Below are positions 42,812 to 50,958 of a stretch of DNA of 55,062 bases, one piece after another; within the stretch, counting starts at the first letter, position 1; each line of letters opens with the position of its first letter. The position numbers were made by a program, and so were the translations under genes. The DNA lies in NCBI GenBank assembly GCA_964445985.1, contig CAYUMU010000042.1, positions 1 to 55,062 on the forward strand. The letters are read 5' to 3'. This stretch comes from CAYUMU01 sp964445985 (lineage in GTDB: Bacteria; Planctomycetota; Planctomycetia; Pirellulales; S012-138). The notes beneath the pieces are model-generated. The model saw only the letters and a list, made by a program, of their open reading frames with translations. It was not told where the DNA came from and ran no database searches.

Positions 42812-43144
42812 ATGAACGAGCAGTCATCAGCGAGCGTTCCATTTGAGAATGTGGACGCAATTATGGCGGGGCTTCGCTCAGACGACGAGGACATGGACAT
42901 CGAGGACCTGGAAGACGATTTTGACGACGAATTCGAGGATGATCCGGAGAGCCGGTTTGGGTTCCTCCTCGGCGCCCGCGACAACGATCTCGAGGAAACG
43001 CCGGCTCCGTACGATCCCCGCCACGCTACGGTCGTCAACCACCAGGAGCACGTGGGCCGGAATGATCCCTGCCCTTGCGGTAGCGGCAAGAAGTTCAAAA
43101 AGTGCTGCGGGGCGCCCGGCAGTCGGGCAGCAACCTCGTCTTAG
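42812..43144 (+). CDS. SEC-C zinc-motif protein with acidic N-terminus
   Basis: 110 aa. Residues about 20-50 are extremely acidic (SDDEDMDIEDLEDDFDDEFE). The C-terminus is a SEC-C metal-binding motif, HVGRNDPCPCGSGKKFKKCC, the CxCx8CC zinc site found at the end of SecA and in many free-standing proteins. The motif binds Zn2+ and often mediates protein or ribosome contacts. Cytoplasmic, no membrane segment. Its stop overlaps the stop of the convergent membrane-protein gene by 4 nt. The acidic stretch may mimic nucleic acid or bind a basic partner (inference). Confidence 0.85.
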   Translation: MNEQSSASVPFENVDAIMAGLRSDDEDMDIEDLEDDFDDEFEDDPESRFGFLLGARDNDLEETPAPYDPRHATVVNHQEHVGRNDPCPCGSGKKFKKCCGAPGSRAATSS

Positions 43145-44907
43145 CCGTTTGCCGGTGGGCTGTGCGCGATGGGTCGGGGAACACCTGGCGCATTTCCGCC
43201 GATGACGGCCTGCTCCGCGGATATTTGGCGGCGTCGATACAAGGCGGCCCCGCCGGCGCGGCGCTGCAGTTGCCAGGTGGGCGATTTTTCCAGGTAGCGG
43301 TCGAACGGCGAAGCGGTGGGCACCAAGGCCGCGTCGAAGTGATACCGCGCATCCCAAGCGGCGATTTGCTGGGGATCGGCTTTTTCGGCCGCGACGTATT
43401 GCCGCAGAAAATCGGCGCCGTACAACTCGCAGCGATCGTCGATGAAGGTCTTGAGGCCAGGCGTGAAGTAGATCAAGAACCCGCCATAATCGAGGGCGTG
43501 GAACAATCGCGGCCGCCGTTGGGCTGGCTCGCCAGCCGCGCGCGGCGTGCCGTCTGGATCGGCCGGATTTGTGGTCGCAACCATCGAGGCTTCGAGTTCT
43601 TTCAACTCGGGCAGCAGGTCGATGGGCCAGCGGTGGGCATCGAGCCGCGCCCAATGGCTTCCTAGAACGGGGACCGGCGCGTGCGCGGCTTGCAGCGCGA
43701 GCCCCGCCATGATCAGCGATGCGGGAACGATGCCAGCCCACGGTTTCTCGCGCCAGCGCAAGGGCCGCTGGCATTCGGGCGTAGCGCCGAAGAGTTCGAA
43801 CCGGGCCAACCAGGCGGCCAGTTGCGAATAGGGAACCAGTTCGGCCGTGCCGAGGGCGCCGACCACGGCGAACAGCGGGGCGTGCCGGATGCGGCTGGCC
43901 GCCAACAGAAACCAGACCAGCGGCACCAGCCAGGTAACACGCAGTCGCCGCCAGCCACCGGTGCGAATCACGTTCCACAGCAGGGCCAGGTAAGCAAAGC
44001 CCAGGGCGATGGTGATGAAGCCTTCGGGGCGGGTAATGTCGAGCGGGCGATGTTCTTCGATCAGTCCGGTGAGGGGCATTCGCAAGATGGCGAGCCAGGC
44101 CTCGACCATGTCTGCGCCAAAGGGATTGAATAGCAATGCCCCCAGGCAGGCGAGGCCGACGGCGAGTGGAAAAATCAGGGCTTCCCGCGACGCAAACGGC
44201 GTCGGCCAGGGGGTGGGAACGCGTTCAAGGAACGGCGTGGGGGAAGGGGCCAGGTTGCCGCCATCTGCGGAAGGCTGGTGATTTTTGCCCGGCCAGAGCC
44301 AGGCGGTCATCTTCCAGACGACCCAACCGGCGACCGCCAGGCCCAGCGTGGCGACTCCGGCCAGCACGCCGCCGTGGATATTGGTCCAGATGGCGGTGAG
44401 CGGCACGAGCCAGGCCAGGCGGATGGGTTTCACGCGGCCCTCGTCGATGTCGCACAGCAGGGTAAAGAAGAAGCCGGTGAGGATGATGGAGCCCAGGTGA
44501 GGGCGGATTAAGAAATGGTGACTGCTGGCCGCCACGGTCAGGGCCACCACAAACACGGCCAGAATCGGGTGCATACCCCGCGCGGTAAGCCGCGTGCCAA
44601 GCCAGGCGTAAAAGGCGGCGAGCAGGGCGGTGGTGGCCAGGAGCAGGGTATCGAAGCCGCCCCAGGCATGCACGGCGGCCATGGCCCATTCGGCCAGCCA
44701 TTGCAGGGCCAACCAGGGTTGGTTTGCGTAGGTGTAGCTAAAGCTGTCGTGCTCGGTAAGCTGGTGCTGAACGAGAATTTTCTGCCCTAGCACGGTATGC
44801 CAAAAGGTGCCGGGGTCGGAGAACATCCGCGCGCGGCCCACCACCGCCAGCGCCACCCACAGGGCCAGGAACAGAATCACAGGAAATGGAAACAGGCGAC
44901 GCAGCAT
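43141..44907 (-). CDS. Large polytopic membrane protein, GT-C glycosyltransferase-like
   Basis: 588 aa. About 10-12 membrane helices from residue 5 to about 430. The first loop contains RARMFSDPGTFWHTVLGQKI followed by EHDSFSYTYANQPWLALQWL, resembling the acidic first-loop motif of GT-C (Dol-P-mannose type) transferases (Asp in SDPGTFWH, Glu-His in TEHDSF). A soluble C-terminal domain (about 460-588) has DYGGFLIYFTPGLKTFIDDR and CELYGADFLRQYVAA. That pattern (Gly-Gly-Tyr/Phe-Leu-Ile then Phe-Ile-Asp-Asp/Gly-Arg) is common in uncharacterised bacterial membrane proteins. A glycosyl transfer role at the envelope is plausible but unproven. Confidence 0.8.
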   Translation of the reverse strand: MLRRLFPFPVILFLALWVALAVVGRARMFSDPGTFWHTVLGQKILVQHQLTEHDSFSYTYANQPWLALQWLAEWAMAAVHAWGGFDTLLLATTALLAAFYAWLGTRLTARGMHPILAVFVVALTVAASSHHFLIRPHLGSIILTGFFFTLLCDIDEGRVKPIRLAWLVPLTAIWTNIHGGVLAGVATLGLAVAGWVVWKMTAWLWPGKNHQPSADGGNLAPSPTPFLERVPTPWPTPFASREALIFPLAVGLACLGALLFNPFGADMVEAWLAILRMPLTGLIEEHRPLDITRPEGFITIALGFAYLALLWNVIRTGGWRRLRVTWLVPLVWFLLAASRIRHAPLFAVVGALGTAELVPYSQLAAWLARFELFGATPECQRPLRWREKPWAGIVPASLIMAGLALQAAHAPVPVLGSHWARLDAHRWPIDLLPELKELEASMVATTNPADPDGTPRAAGEPAQRRPRLFHALDYGGFLIYFTPGLKTFIDDRCELYGADFLRQYVAAEKADPQQIAAWDARYHFDAALVPTASPFDRYLEKSPTWQLQRRAGGAALYRRRQISAEQAVIGGNAPGVPRPIAHSPPANG

Positions 44908-45293
44908 GGCTTTGCTGGGGGGATGGGATTGCGTCTGGGCTTTTTGGGTTTATAGGGAATGGCAGGGGTCCGTTCGGCTTCCACTCTGCCAAGGCGGATC
45001 CTTTCGCGGAGCGAAAGGCGACTTTGTTGGATGAATCGCGGTGGGGAGTGTGCGGGTGGGAGCGATTGTGCTGATGGAAATTGCTTCCGTGCCGCGCAGC
45101 GGCCATGGGAAATGTACGTCACTGCCGGGGGCTGCGAGCTTCAGATTTGTGGGTAGCTTTTTCGGGGAATCCACGCCTGCAGTTGGCGATGGTGGAGCGT
45201 GTGCCCGGTTCTGCCCCCCCAATCCTCCCCCGGCCCTGACCCTGGCCTGATGAGAATATTGGAATCCAGGTAAGCATTGGCATGGAAAACTGC
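44908..45293. other. Intergenic region with CTTTCGC palindrome
   Basis: 386 bp upstream of the membrane protein gene and downstream of ogt. It contains CCTTTCGCGGAGCGAAAGG (44999-45017), a half-unit of the inverted repeat at 29233-29282. Nothing else recognised. Confidence 0.6.
44999..45017. repeat. CCTTTCGCGGAGCGAAAGG palindrome
   Basis: 7-bp arms around CGGAG. Same core as each arm of the 29233-29282 inverted repeat, showing a dispersed family. Confidence 0.75.
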
Positions 45294-45851
45294 TCAGGTT
45301 AGCGACATTCCGGTCACGATTTCCCCAGCCCCCTGGGCAACCGACGCACCAACTCCGCCGCACTCATGATCGAGCAGCCAGCGTTTTCTGGGCAGGCTGC
45401 CCCCGTAGCCCGTCAGCGAACCATCGGCCCCGATCACCCGATGGCAGGGCACCACAATGGCCACCGGGTTCGCGCCGTTGGCCGCGCCCACCGCCCGGCT
45501 TGCCGCCGGTCGACCCAGCCGGGCCGCAAGTTGCCCATAACTGATGGGCTGCCCCGCGGGGATCTTGCGGAGCGCCTCCCACACAGCGCGCTGGAAGGGC
45601 GTCCCCGCGGTTCGCACGACCAGTCCGTTGATCGCGTTCCAGTCGCCCGCAAAATAGGCATCGAGCGCTCGCATGATCGCCCGCGGCGGCACGCCCTGCC
45701 GCGGTTCCACGCTGCCATAGTGAAGCCGCAGCAGGCGACGCATCCGGGCTTCGTGATCCGCAAAGTCCAAAGCTCTCAATGCTCCCTCTCCATCGGTCAT
45801 CAGCAAGATGATCCCCAAGGGCGAGTCGTAGTGGTCAAGCTGGAGTTGCAT
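45294..45851 (-). CDS. ogt: Methylated-DNA-protein-cysteine methyltransferase (Ogt type)
   Basis: 185 aa from the ATG at 45851, the usual length of Ogt. The N-terminal domain (MQLQLDHYDSPLGIILLMTD) and C-terminal DNA-binding domain show the helix-turn-helix ISYGQLAARLGRPAASRAVG (Arg finger), the Asn hinge GAANGANPVAIVVPCHRVIG with acceptor Cys in PCHR, and GYGGSLPRKRWLLDHE. It removes O6-alkyl groups from guanine by suicidal transfer. Its start lies 17 nt inside the end of the Ada-AlkA gene, so translation is coupled. Two longer in-frame starts exist, but the chosen one fits the family N-terminus. Confidence 0.96.
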   Translation of the reverse strand: MQLQLDHYDSPLGIILLMTDGEGALRALDFADHEARMRRLLRLHYGSVEPRQGVPPRAIMRALDAYFAGDWNAINGLVVRTAGTPFQRAVWEALRKIPAGQPISYGQLAARLGRPAASRAVGAANGANPVAIVVPCHRVIGADGSLTGYGGSLPRKRWLLDHECGGVGASVAQGAGEIVTGMSLT

Positions 45852-47346
45852 GGGGGTGGTTCCTGAGCGAAGTGCCATGAGAAGGATCGGGCAGGCTGTT
45901 CCACAAATGAAGCAGGGCATAGGCGCGCCACGGTCGCCACTGCTCGGCCCGGGCTAGCGTGGCGGCAGGCGACAGCGGTTGGCCCAGCTCCAACAGGCTG
46001 CGTTGCAGGCCCAGATCTCCGGCCAGGAAAGCATCGCTCTCCCCCAACGCCCGCATGGCGATGTACTGGGCCGACCATTCGCCAATTCCCCGGAATCTAC
46101 GCAGCGCAGCCACGGTCTGGTCCAAATCAACTTGAGCCTCCAGCCACCGTGGGTTGGTTTGCACGGCGAGCGCAATCTCGCTGAGCGTTTGAGCTCTCGC
46201 TCCGGTTATCCCCACACCTTGCAAGGCCCCGTTACGAACGCATTCGGGCCGTGGGAAGCCATGGGTGAGACCAGCAGAAGCGAGGTCCGCGTTCACAGGC
46301 GATCCCAGCGCGGCAACGAGCCGGCCGGCCAGGCGAGTGGCCCCTTTGACAGTGACCTGCTGCCCCAGCACAGCCCGAACCGCGACCTCAAAGCCGTCCC
46401 AACCGCCAGGAACGCGCAGGCCAGGTCGGGCGCGCACCAACGGGGCCAGCAGCGCATCGCGCGACAGCACTTGGGCAATGGCCTCGGGGTCGGCGCCCAG
46501 ATCGAATTGCCTGCGAAGCCGGGCAATGATTTGAGGAACGTATTCCAAGCTCGAAATGCGAATCGATGCCCGCACCGCACGATGCTCGGGAGCATGCATT
46601 ACCTCCACGTCACCCGTCACGCTGCCGAACGCCACCACGCGCCGATAGCTGTCGTTGGTCACCACTTCCACGCCCTCGATCGCCCTGGCTCGGAAAAAAC
46701 CGAGCAACGCGTCCCAGTCGTAAGGAGGTTGGTAGGGCAACAGAATGGAGAGTCGCGGCGAGGGCGCTGGCTTCAAGGCAGCTCGTCGGATGTCGCCCGG
46801 CGACCGCTGATAGAATTTCTGAAAGGTCTCGTTGAACCGCCGCACGCTGCCGAAACCGCTGGCGAGCGCGACCTCGATCATCGATAGGTTTGTCTGTTGG
46901 ATCAGCTGTTTAGCCAGCAGCACGCGCCGCGTTTGGGCAACCGTGATCGGCGAGGCGCCGACATGTTGGCGGAAGAGTCGCCGCAATTGCCGATCACCCA
47001 CACCCAAGCGAGCCGCGAGCGAAGCCACGTTGGCGTCGTCCAGGGCACCGGCCTCGATCAACTTCCAAGCCCTCGAAACGGTGGCCAGCGTGCCGTGCCA
47101 GGCGTTCAGAGTGGGCGAGCTTTCGGGCCGGCACCGCAAGCAGGGACGATAGCCCAACTCCTGCGCGGCCGCCGCGGTGGGCACAAACAGGCAATTGGCC
47201 AGCTTGGGCGGTCGCGCGGGGCAGATTGGGCGACAGTAAATACCCGTGGTGTTCACGCAGGTAAAGAATCGGCCATCGAAACGCTCGTCGCGAGATTGCA
47301 CGGCCCGGTAACAGATGGCAGGGTCAAGCTTCATACCCAACATCAT
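45835..47346 (-). CDS. Ada metal-binding / AraC HTH / AlkA DNA glycosylase fusion
   Basis: 503 aa from the ATG at 47346 (alternatives 47343, 47334). Domain order: Ada zinc/methyl-acceptor domain about 5-80 with GIYCRPICPARPPKLANC and YRPCLRCRPE (Cys4 site; first Cys is the methylphosphotriester acceptor by analogy to E. coli Ada Cys38); AraC-type HTH about 90-190 (ASLAARLGVGDRQLRRLFRQ and FGSVRRFNETFQKFYQRSPG); AlkA N-terminal fold about 200-285; HhH-GPD glycosylase about 290-480 with FRGIGEWSAQYIAMRALGES and catalytic Asp in DAFLAGDLGL. It senses methyl damage, probably activates its own operon and excises 3-methyladenine. Ogt overlaps its 3' end. Confidence 0.95.
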   Translation of the reverse strand: MMLGMKLDPAICYRAVQSRDERFDGRFFTCVNTTGIYCRPICPARPPKLANCLFVPTAAAAQELGYRPCLRCRPESSPTLNAWHGTLATVSRAWKLIEAGALDDANVASLAARLGVGDRQLRRLFRQHVGASPITVAQTRRVLLAKQLIQQTNLSMIEVALASGFGSVRRFNETFQKFYQRSPGDIRRAALKPAPSPRLSILLPYQPPYDWDALLGFFRARAIEGVEVVTNDSYRRVVAFGSVTGDVEVMHAPEHRAVRASIRISSLEYVPQIIARLRRQFDLGADPEAIAQVLSRDALLAPLVRARPGLRVPGGWDGFEVAVRAVLGQQVTVKGATRLAGRLVAALGSPVNADLASAGLTHGFPRPECVRNGALQGVGITGARAQTLSEIALAVQTNPRWLEAQVDLDQTVAALRRFRGIGEWSAQYIAMRALGESDAFLAGDLGLQRSLLELGQPLSPAATLARAEQWRPWRAYALLHLWNSLPDPSHGTSLRNHPHATPA

Positions 47347-47408
47347 ACCCCTGCGACGAATGTCGTCTGGCGGTTTTCGGACGCCAATGTGCCAGGCCGG
47401 CCGGGGGC

Positions 47409-47606
47409 TCAGGCTGGTTTCGTTTGAAGGCCAATCAGGATGGTCGTTTCCAACTTGTCGGGATCTTCGCAATGATGCCCATAGACTTCGAGGGCTGGCG
47501 AGTCGATGATTTCGCCGCGAGCGGCCAGTTCGGTCTTAAGATCTTTCCACTTCCGCGGCAAGGCCTGATAGGACCCGACGTGAACATGCCTCAAGTACCG
47601 GGTTGA
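47409..47606 (-). pseudogene. Remnant of a GyrI-like/effector-binding domain protein
   Basis: Only the second SHS2 module of a GyrI-like (bacterial transcription-activator effector-binding) domain is recognisable: RYLRHVHVGSYQALPRKWKD, then ELAARGEIIDSPALEVYGHH, ending LETTILIGLQTKPA. The frame stays open upstream to 47732, but that part has no resemblance to the missing first module, and neither of the other two minus frames restores it. GyrI-like domains bind small amphiphilic ligands or DNA gyrase. I read this as a truncated gene, possibly still expressed as a short peptide. It sits 62 bp upstream of the Ada-AlkA gene on the same strand. Confidence 0.5.
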
Positions 47607-47798
47607 GGGCCGCGGGTGGGCGAAAGTGTCGCTCCCGCTCAGGCAGAGCGTTGCAGCTTGACATGTCCGCCATCTCGCACGGATATTGGCTGCCAGGTGG
47701 AAGAGGTCCATGGTAACCCCCGATGTCTTCACGGCCGCGGCCCCTCCCCTGTCGGCGACAGCTGGGGAGCTGAGTTCTCACGCAACTGGAAAACCTCA

Positions 47799-48371
47799 AT
47801 GAAACGCGCCCCGGCGAAGCAGGAATTGGCGCCAGACCAAGCCCAAGAGCTTCTCGAAGTATTGCAGGCCCGCTTCGAGAAGTACATGAACCGCCATAAA
47901 AGTCTCGCCTGGGCTAAAGTGCAAGCCAGGTTGGAAGCCCAACCGGAAAAGCTCTGGTCGCTTAACGAGATGGAAAGCACAGGCGGCCAGCCCGACGTGG
48001 TAGGGTTTGACAAGAAGGCGGGCGTCTATCTCTTTGTTGACTGTTCGCCGGAAACACCCAAAGGTCGCACGAGTACTTGTTATGATCGTGAAGCCTTGGA
48101 TTCCCGCAAGGAGCATCGGCCTAAGAATAGCGCCCTGGAAATGGCAGCCGCCATGGGCATTGACATTCTGACGGAAGAGCAGTATCGCGACCTACAGAAA
48201 CTAGGCGAGTTCGATACGAAGACGTCGAGCTGGATAGAAACGCCAGACGCTATCCGAGAGCTGGGCGGCGCGCTCTTTTGCGATCGCCGCTTTGGGCATG
48301 TGTTTACCTATCATAACGGCGCGCAGTCGTACTATGCCGCGAGAGCCTTTCGGGGAATGCTGAGAGTTTAG
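47799..48371 (+). CDS. DUF4256 domain protein
   Basis: 190 aa from the ATG at 47799, the usual length of this family. Recognisable pattern: LLEVLQARFEKYMNRHKSLA, LWSLNEMESTGGQPDVVGFD, YLFVDCSPETPKGRTSTCYD, ALEMAAAMGIDILTEEQYRD, SWIETPDAIRELGGALFCDR, and the end FTYHNGAQSYYAARAFRGML. Soluble, function unknown. DUF4256 genes are patchily distributed across bacteria, which fits gene transfer, and the DNA here looks less GC-rich than the flanks. It is divergent from the GyrI-like remnant. Confidence 0.9.
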   Translation: MKRAPAKQELAPDQAQELLEVLQARFEKYMNRHKSLAWAKVQARLEAQPEKLWSLNEMESTGGQPDVVGFDKKAGVYLFVDCSPETPKGRTSTCYDREALDSRKEHRPKNSALEMAAAMGIDILTEEQYRDLQKLGEFDTKTSSWIETPDAIRELGGALFCDRRFGHVFTYHNGAQSYYAARAFRGMLRV

Positions 48372-48517
48372 CATGGGGCCTTGAAATTGAGGAGTTTCTG
48401 CTACGCGAGCCCCAAATAGCGGGGATTCCCGCACGTTTGCCGTGGACAAGACCGCTCTCAGCATGCCTTACGCAACAACAACCTGCATGCACCGGGAAAC
48501 CAAGGAGTGATGCGGCC

Positions 48518-49435
48518 GTGAAATCCAAACGCCGATTGATTGGTGGCCTGCATCCAGTTCGGCCCTTTGTTTATGGGGTCGTTATTGCATTGACTGGCTT
48601 GACAATCATTGCGGTGATCGGTGTATATCTAACAGCCAATCGCAGAGCACGCGAAGCCGCAGACGCCTACGGCGCGGTTCGACGGCTTGAAGATTGCTCG
48701 CAGGCGTTCATGTTTAGCGACGATATGTTTCCGGGTGAGACGTGGGTTGACGACATCGCCGAGAGCTTTCTGGGGGGACGCCCGTATTTTCCTTATTCAA
48801 TTGAACTTATCGGCGGTAGTATCGACGCCGAGGACGCCAGGCTTGTTGAGCAGATTCCAGAGCTGAGAAATCTGTACGTCGACCGCCTCAAAGGGGCTTC
48901 TTACCTAGTGGCCAGATTGCCTGCGGCGAAGCTACTTTCAAGGTTGCAAGTTACCAGGTCAGATCTTGATTCACAGTCAATTCAACACATCTGCCGTATC
49001 GAGGCGTTACAGTGGCTATCTATTTCTGACACGGACTTTGATGTTAGCGCATCGCAGGAGCTTTATCGCCTTGGCCGTCTTGAAGTTCTACTGATTTCAG
49101 ATTCCAAAGTTACAGATGCCGCCTTGCAGGCGATGGGCAAGTTACCGCGACTCCAAAGTCTTCGCTTGATTTCTTCGGAGATGCACGCCGAAACGCTGCG
49201 GGTGTTGGCTGGATGTCCAACTCTTGAAGTGCTTGAGATTGGCGAGATAGACTTGCGCTCCTCCGCGACGATCCAGGCCATATCAACTTTGCAGCAACTG
49301 AAAGAGCTACGGGTTTCGACAGCCGACCTGGACGCTCACGAGTTGGAATTGCTTGAGCAGGCATTGCCTGGATGCCGGGTCGTGGACACCAAGTGGGATG
49401 AAACGGATATTCCCAAATTGGAACCATTGCGATAA
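48518..49435 (+). CDS. Membrane-anchored leucine-rich-repeat-like protein
   Basis: 305 aa from GTG at 48518 (AAGGAG upstream; the frame opens earlier at a TTG with no support). One N-terminal membrane helix at about 15-38 (FVYGVVIALTGLTIIAVIGV). A region of unknown type follows, then from about 110 a series of leucine-rich-repeat-like units of about 24 residues: LEVLLISDSKVTDAALQAMG, LQSLRLISSEMHAETLRVLA, LEVLEIGEIDLRSSATIQAI, LKELRVSTADLDAHELELLE. Planctomycete LRR proteins of this sort are frequent and uncharacterised. By topology the repeats lie outside the cytoplasm. Base composition looks lower in GC than neighbours. Confidence 0.82.
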   Translation: MKSKRRLIGGLHPVRPFVYGVVIALTGLTIIAVIGVYLTANRRAREAADAYGAVRRLEDCSQAFMFSDDMFPGETWVDDIAESFLGGRPYFPYSIELIGGSIDAEDARLVEQIPELRNLYVDRLKGASYLVARLPAAKLLSRLQVTRSDLDSQSIQHICRIEALQWLSISDTDFDVSASQELYRLGRLEVLLISDSKVTDAALQAMGKLPRLQSLRLISSEMHAETLRVLAGCPTLEVLEIGEIDLRSSATIQAISTLQQLKELRVSTADLDAHELELLEQALPGCRVVDTKWDETDIPKLEPLR

Positions 49436-49607
49436 GCAATAGAATCGTAGCCGTTCAGCCAACCAGGGATACCGCAGGCCGTGGTGGCGGTTTTGGTAGT
49501 CGCTTCCAACTCCGCAGCAAGCACTTGCACTTACCCTCTCCAGGCCAGTCACTCCCGAAGAACAGAAGGAGGATTGCCGACCAGCCTTGCTGCCCCACGC
49601 ATTGCAG

Positions 49608-49627
49608 GCTTACGCCTCGGGCGTAAG
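49608..49627. repeat. CTTACGCC/GGCGTAAG palindrome
   Basis: 8-bp arms, 3-nt loop TCG, followed by two direct GCATGGCACACGA copies (about 49628-49656). A relative of the 12952-12978 repeat. In the gap between the LRR and parA-like genes. Confidence 0.7.
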
Positions 49628-49675
49628 GCATGGCACACGACTAAAGCATGGCACACGAAGCACCCGAGCCATTGG

Positions 49676-50494
49676 CTAGGCGGCTTTGAGAGCCGTGGCC
49701 GCGCGATCCGTCGAAGATTTTTCTTGGGCCAGGAGCTCGGTGGTGAGCTTGAGGTAGGCGCGGCCGCCGGGGCTGTTGGGGGCGAATTCGGCCGCGGCGC
49801 GGCCTTGGCAGTTGGCTTCTTCCACCGCCGCGCAGAGCGGCACCACCGAGGGGAGAACCTTGTTTTTGAAGTGGCGCCGGGCTTGTTCTTCCACCGCGGC
49901 GGCAATCGCCGTGTCTTGCCAGCGGAGCAGCAGGATGCCGCCCACCTGGAGCACGTCGCGCTGCATGTATTGGCGAATTTGTTCGACCAGCTCGATCACG
50001 CTGCCAGCCCCGGCCAGGGAGAACTTGCCTGGCTCGATGCACACCAGCACGTCGTACACGTAGTTGAGCACGTTCACGTTCATGATCGAGCGGCTGGGGC
50101 CGGTGTCGCAGAGCACGAAGTCGTAGCTGCGATCGAGCGGCTCCAGGGCTGCCCTGAGGCGAGCTTCGCGGTACTTGCCCAGTTCGCCGGCCGAGTCGGA
50201 AAGCAGGGCGTTGACCTCGGCCAGGCTGGCGTCGGCCGGCAGCAGATGGAGGTTTTTGTGGATGGTGGGCACAATGGCCTGCTCGGCCTTGCAGTCGCCC
50301 ACGAGCACGTCGGCCAGCGAACGCTTGGGTTGCTGCCAATCCATGAGCACGGCCGTGGCGTTGGCCTGATGGTCGCAGTCGACCACGAGAACCCGAAAGC
50401 CTTCGCGCTGGGCGAGATTGGCCGCCAGGTTGATGGTGGTGGTGCTTTTGCCAACGCCGCCTTTTTCTGCTGCCAGTGCTATCCGTCGCGTCAT
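49676..50494 (-). CDS. ParA/MinD-family ATPase (orphan)
   Basis: 272 aa. Deviant Walker A at the N-terminus (ALAAEKGGVGKSTTTINLAA, signature Lys in KGGVGKS), Walker A' VLVVDCDHQANATAVLMD, Walker B YDFVLCDTGPSRSIMNVNVL. Two such ATPase features and the length put it with Soj/ParA. These proteins form ATP-dependent dimers on DNA or membrane and position chromosomes, plasmids or large protein complexes. No parB or parS-like site is adjacent, so the cargo is unknown. GAGGAG lies 8 nt upstream of the ATG. The transcript start must lie in the repeat-rich region 50495-50958. Confidence 0.93.
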   Translation of the reverse strand: MTRRIALAAEKGGVGKSTTTINLAANLAQREGFRVLVVDCDHQANATAVLMDWQQPKRSLADVLVGDCKAEQAIVPTIHKNLHLLPADASLAEVNALLSDSAGELGKYREARLRAALEPLDRSYDFVLCDTGPSRSIMNVNVLNYVYDVLVCIEPGKFSLAGAGSVIELVEQIRQYMQRDVLQVGGILLLRWQDTAIAAAVEEQARRHFKNKVLPSVVPLCAAVEEANCQGRAAAEFAPNSPGGRAYLKLTTELLAQEKSSTDRAATALKAA

Positions 50495-50958
50495 GCTGTC
50501 TGCTCCTCACCGAGGGTCGTTCCGCAATTCTTATCGGACGGCAGACGGCAGAGCTTGAGAAACCGTTACGGCAGGCATATCAGGCGAGGTTTGGCCAGAC
50601 CATGCAATCCGCCCAACAGCAAGGAAGAAGTTCGGAGTGCGGAATTCGGAATTCGGAGTTGAAGACTCAGACCGGTTGTTTTTTGCCGGGACTGGGCCAG
50701 TTTGGATTGCAAATGGAGTATTGGAAGACTGCCAGCTACTAGCCCCTAGCCACCAGCCCCTAAAGAAAAACAAACCCGGAGGCAAGCGTTTGCAAGAGTT
50801 GAAATGGGGTACTGGGACATGAGAGTTGGTGTGAAAGATGCGGGGAGGACGGTGGCGCCGCGGGAGTGGCCCAGCCGTCCGATCTTCTTCTACCTTTCCC
50901 TTGTGCCACGCCGCCTCCGGGTTGTTTGAATCCTATGGATGGTGTTGGCCGGTTGCCG
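50495..50958. other. Repeat-bearing gap between parA-like gene and lpxI
   Basis: 464 bp. It contains the composite repeat in inverted order (50627-50763) and no gene. A GACGGCAGACGGCAG direct repeat (about 50539-50553) lies just upstream of the ParA-like gene. No confident promoter. Confidence 0.6.
50627..50763. repeat. Composite intergenic repeat, modules C-B-A (inverted)
   Basis: Reverse complement of the order at 6635-6853: C (AGGAAGAAGTTCGG, GGAATTCGGAATTCGGAG), a linker containing GAAGACTCAGACC, B (GTTTGGATTGCAAAT), A (CCAGCTACTAGCCCCTAGCC). Shared exact words with the first copy include AAGGAAGAAGTTCGG and GTTTGGATTGCAA. Confidence 0.8.
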
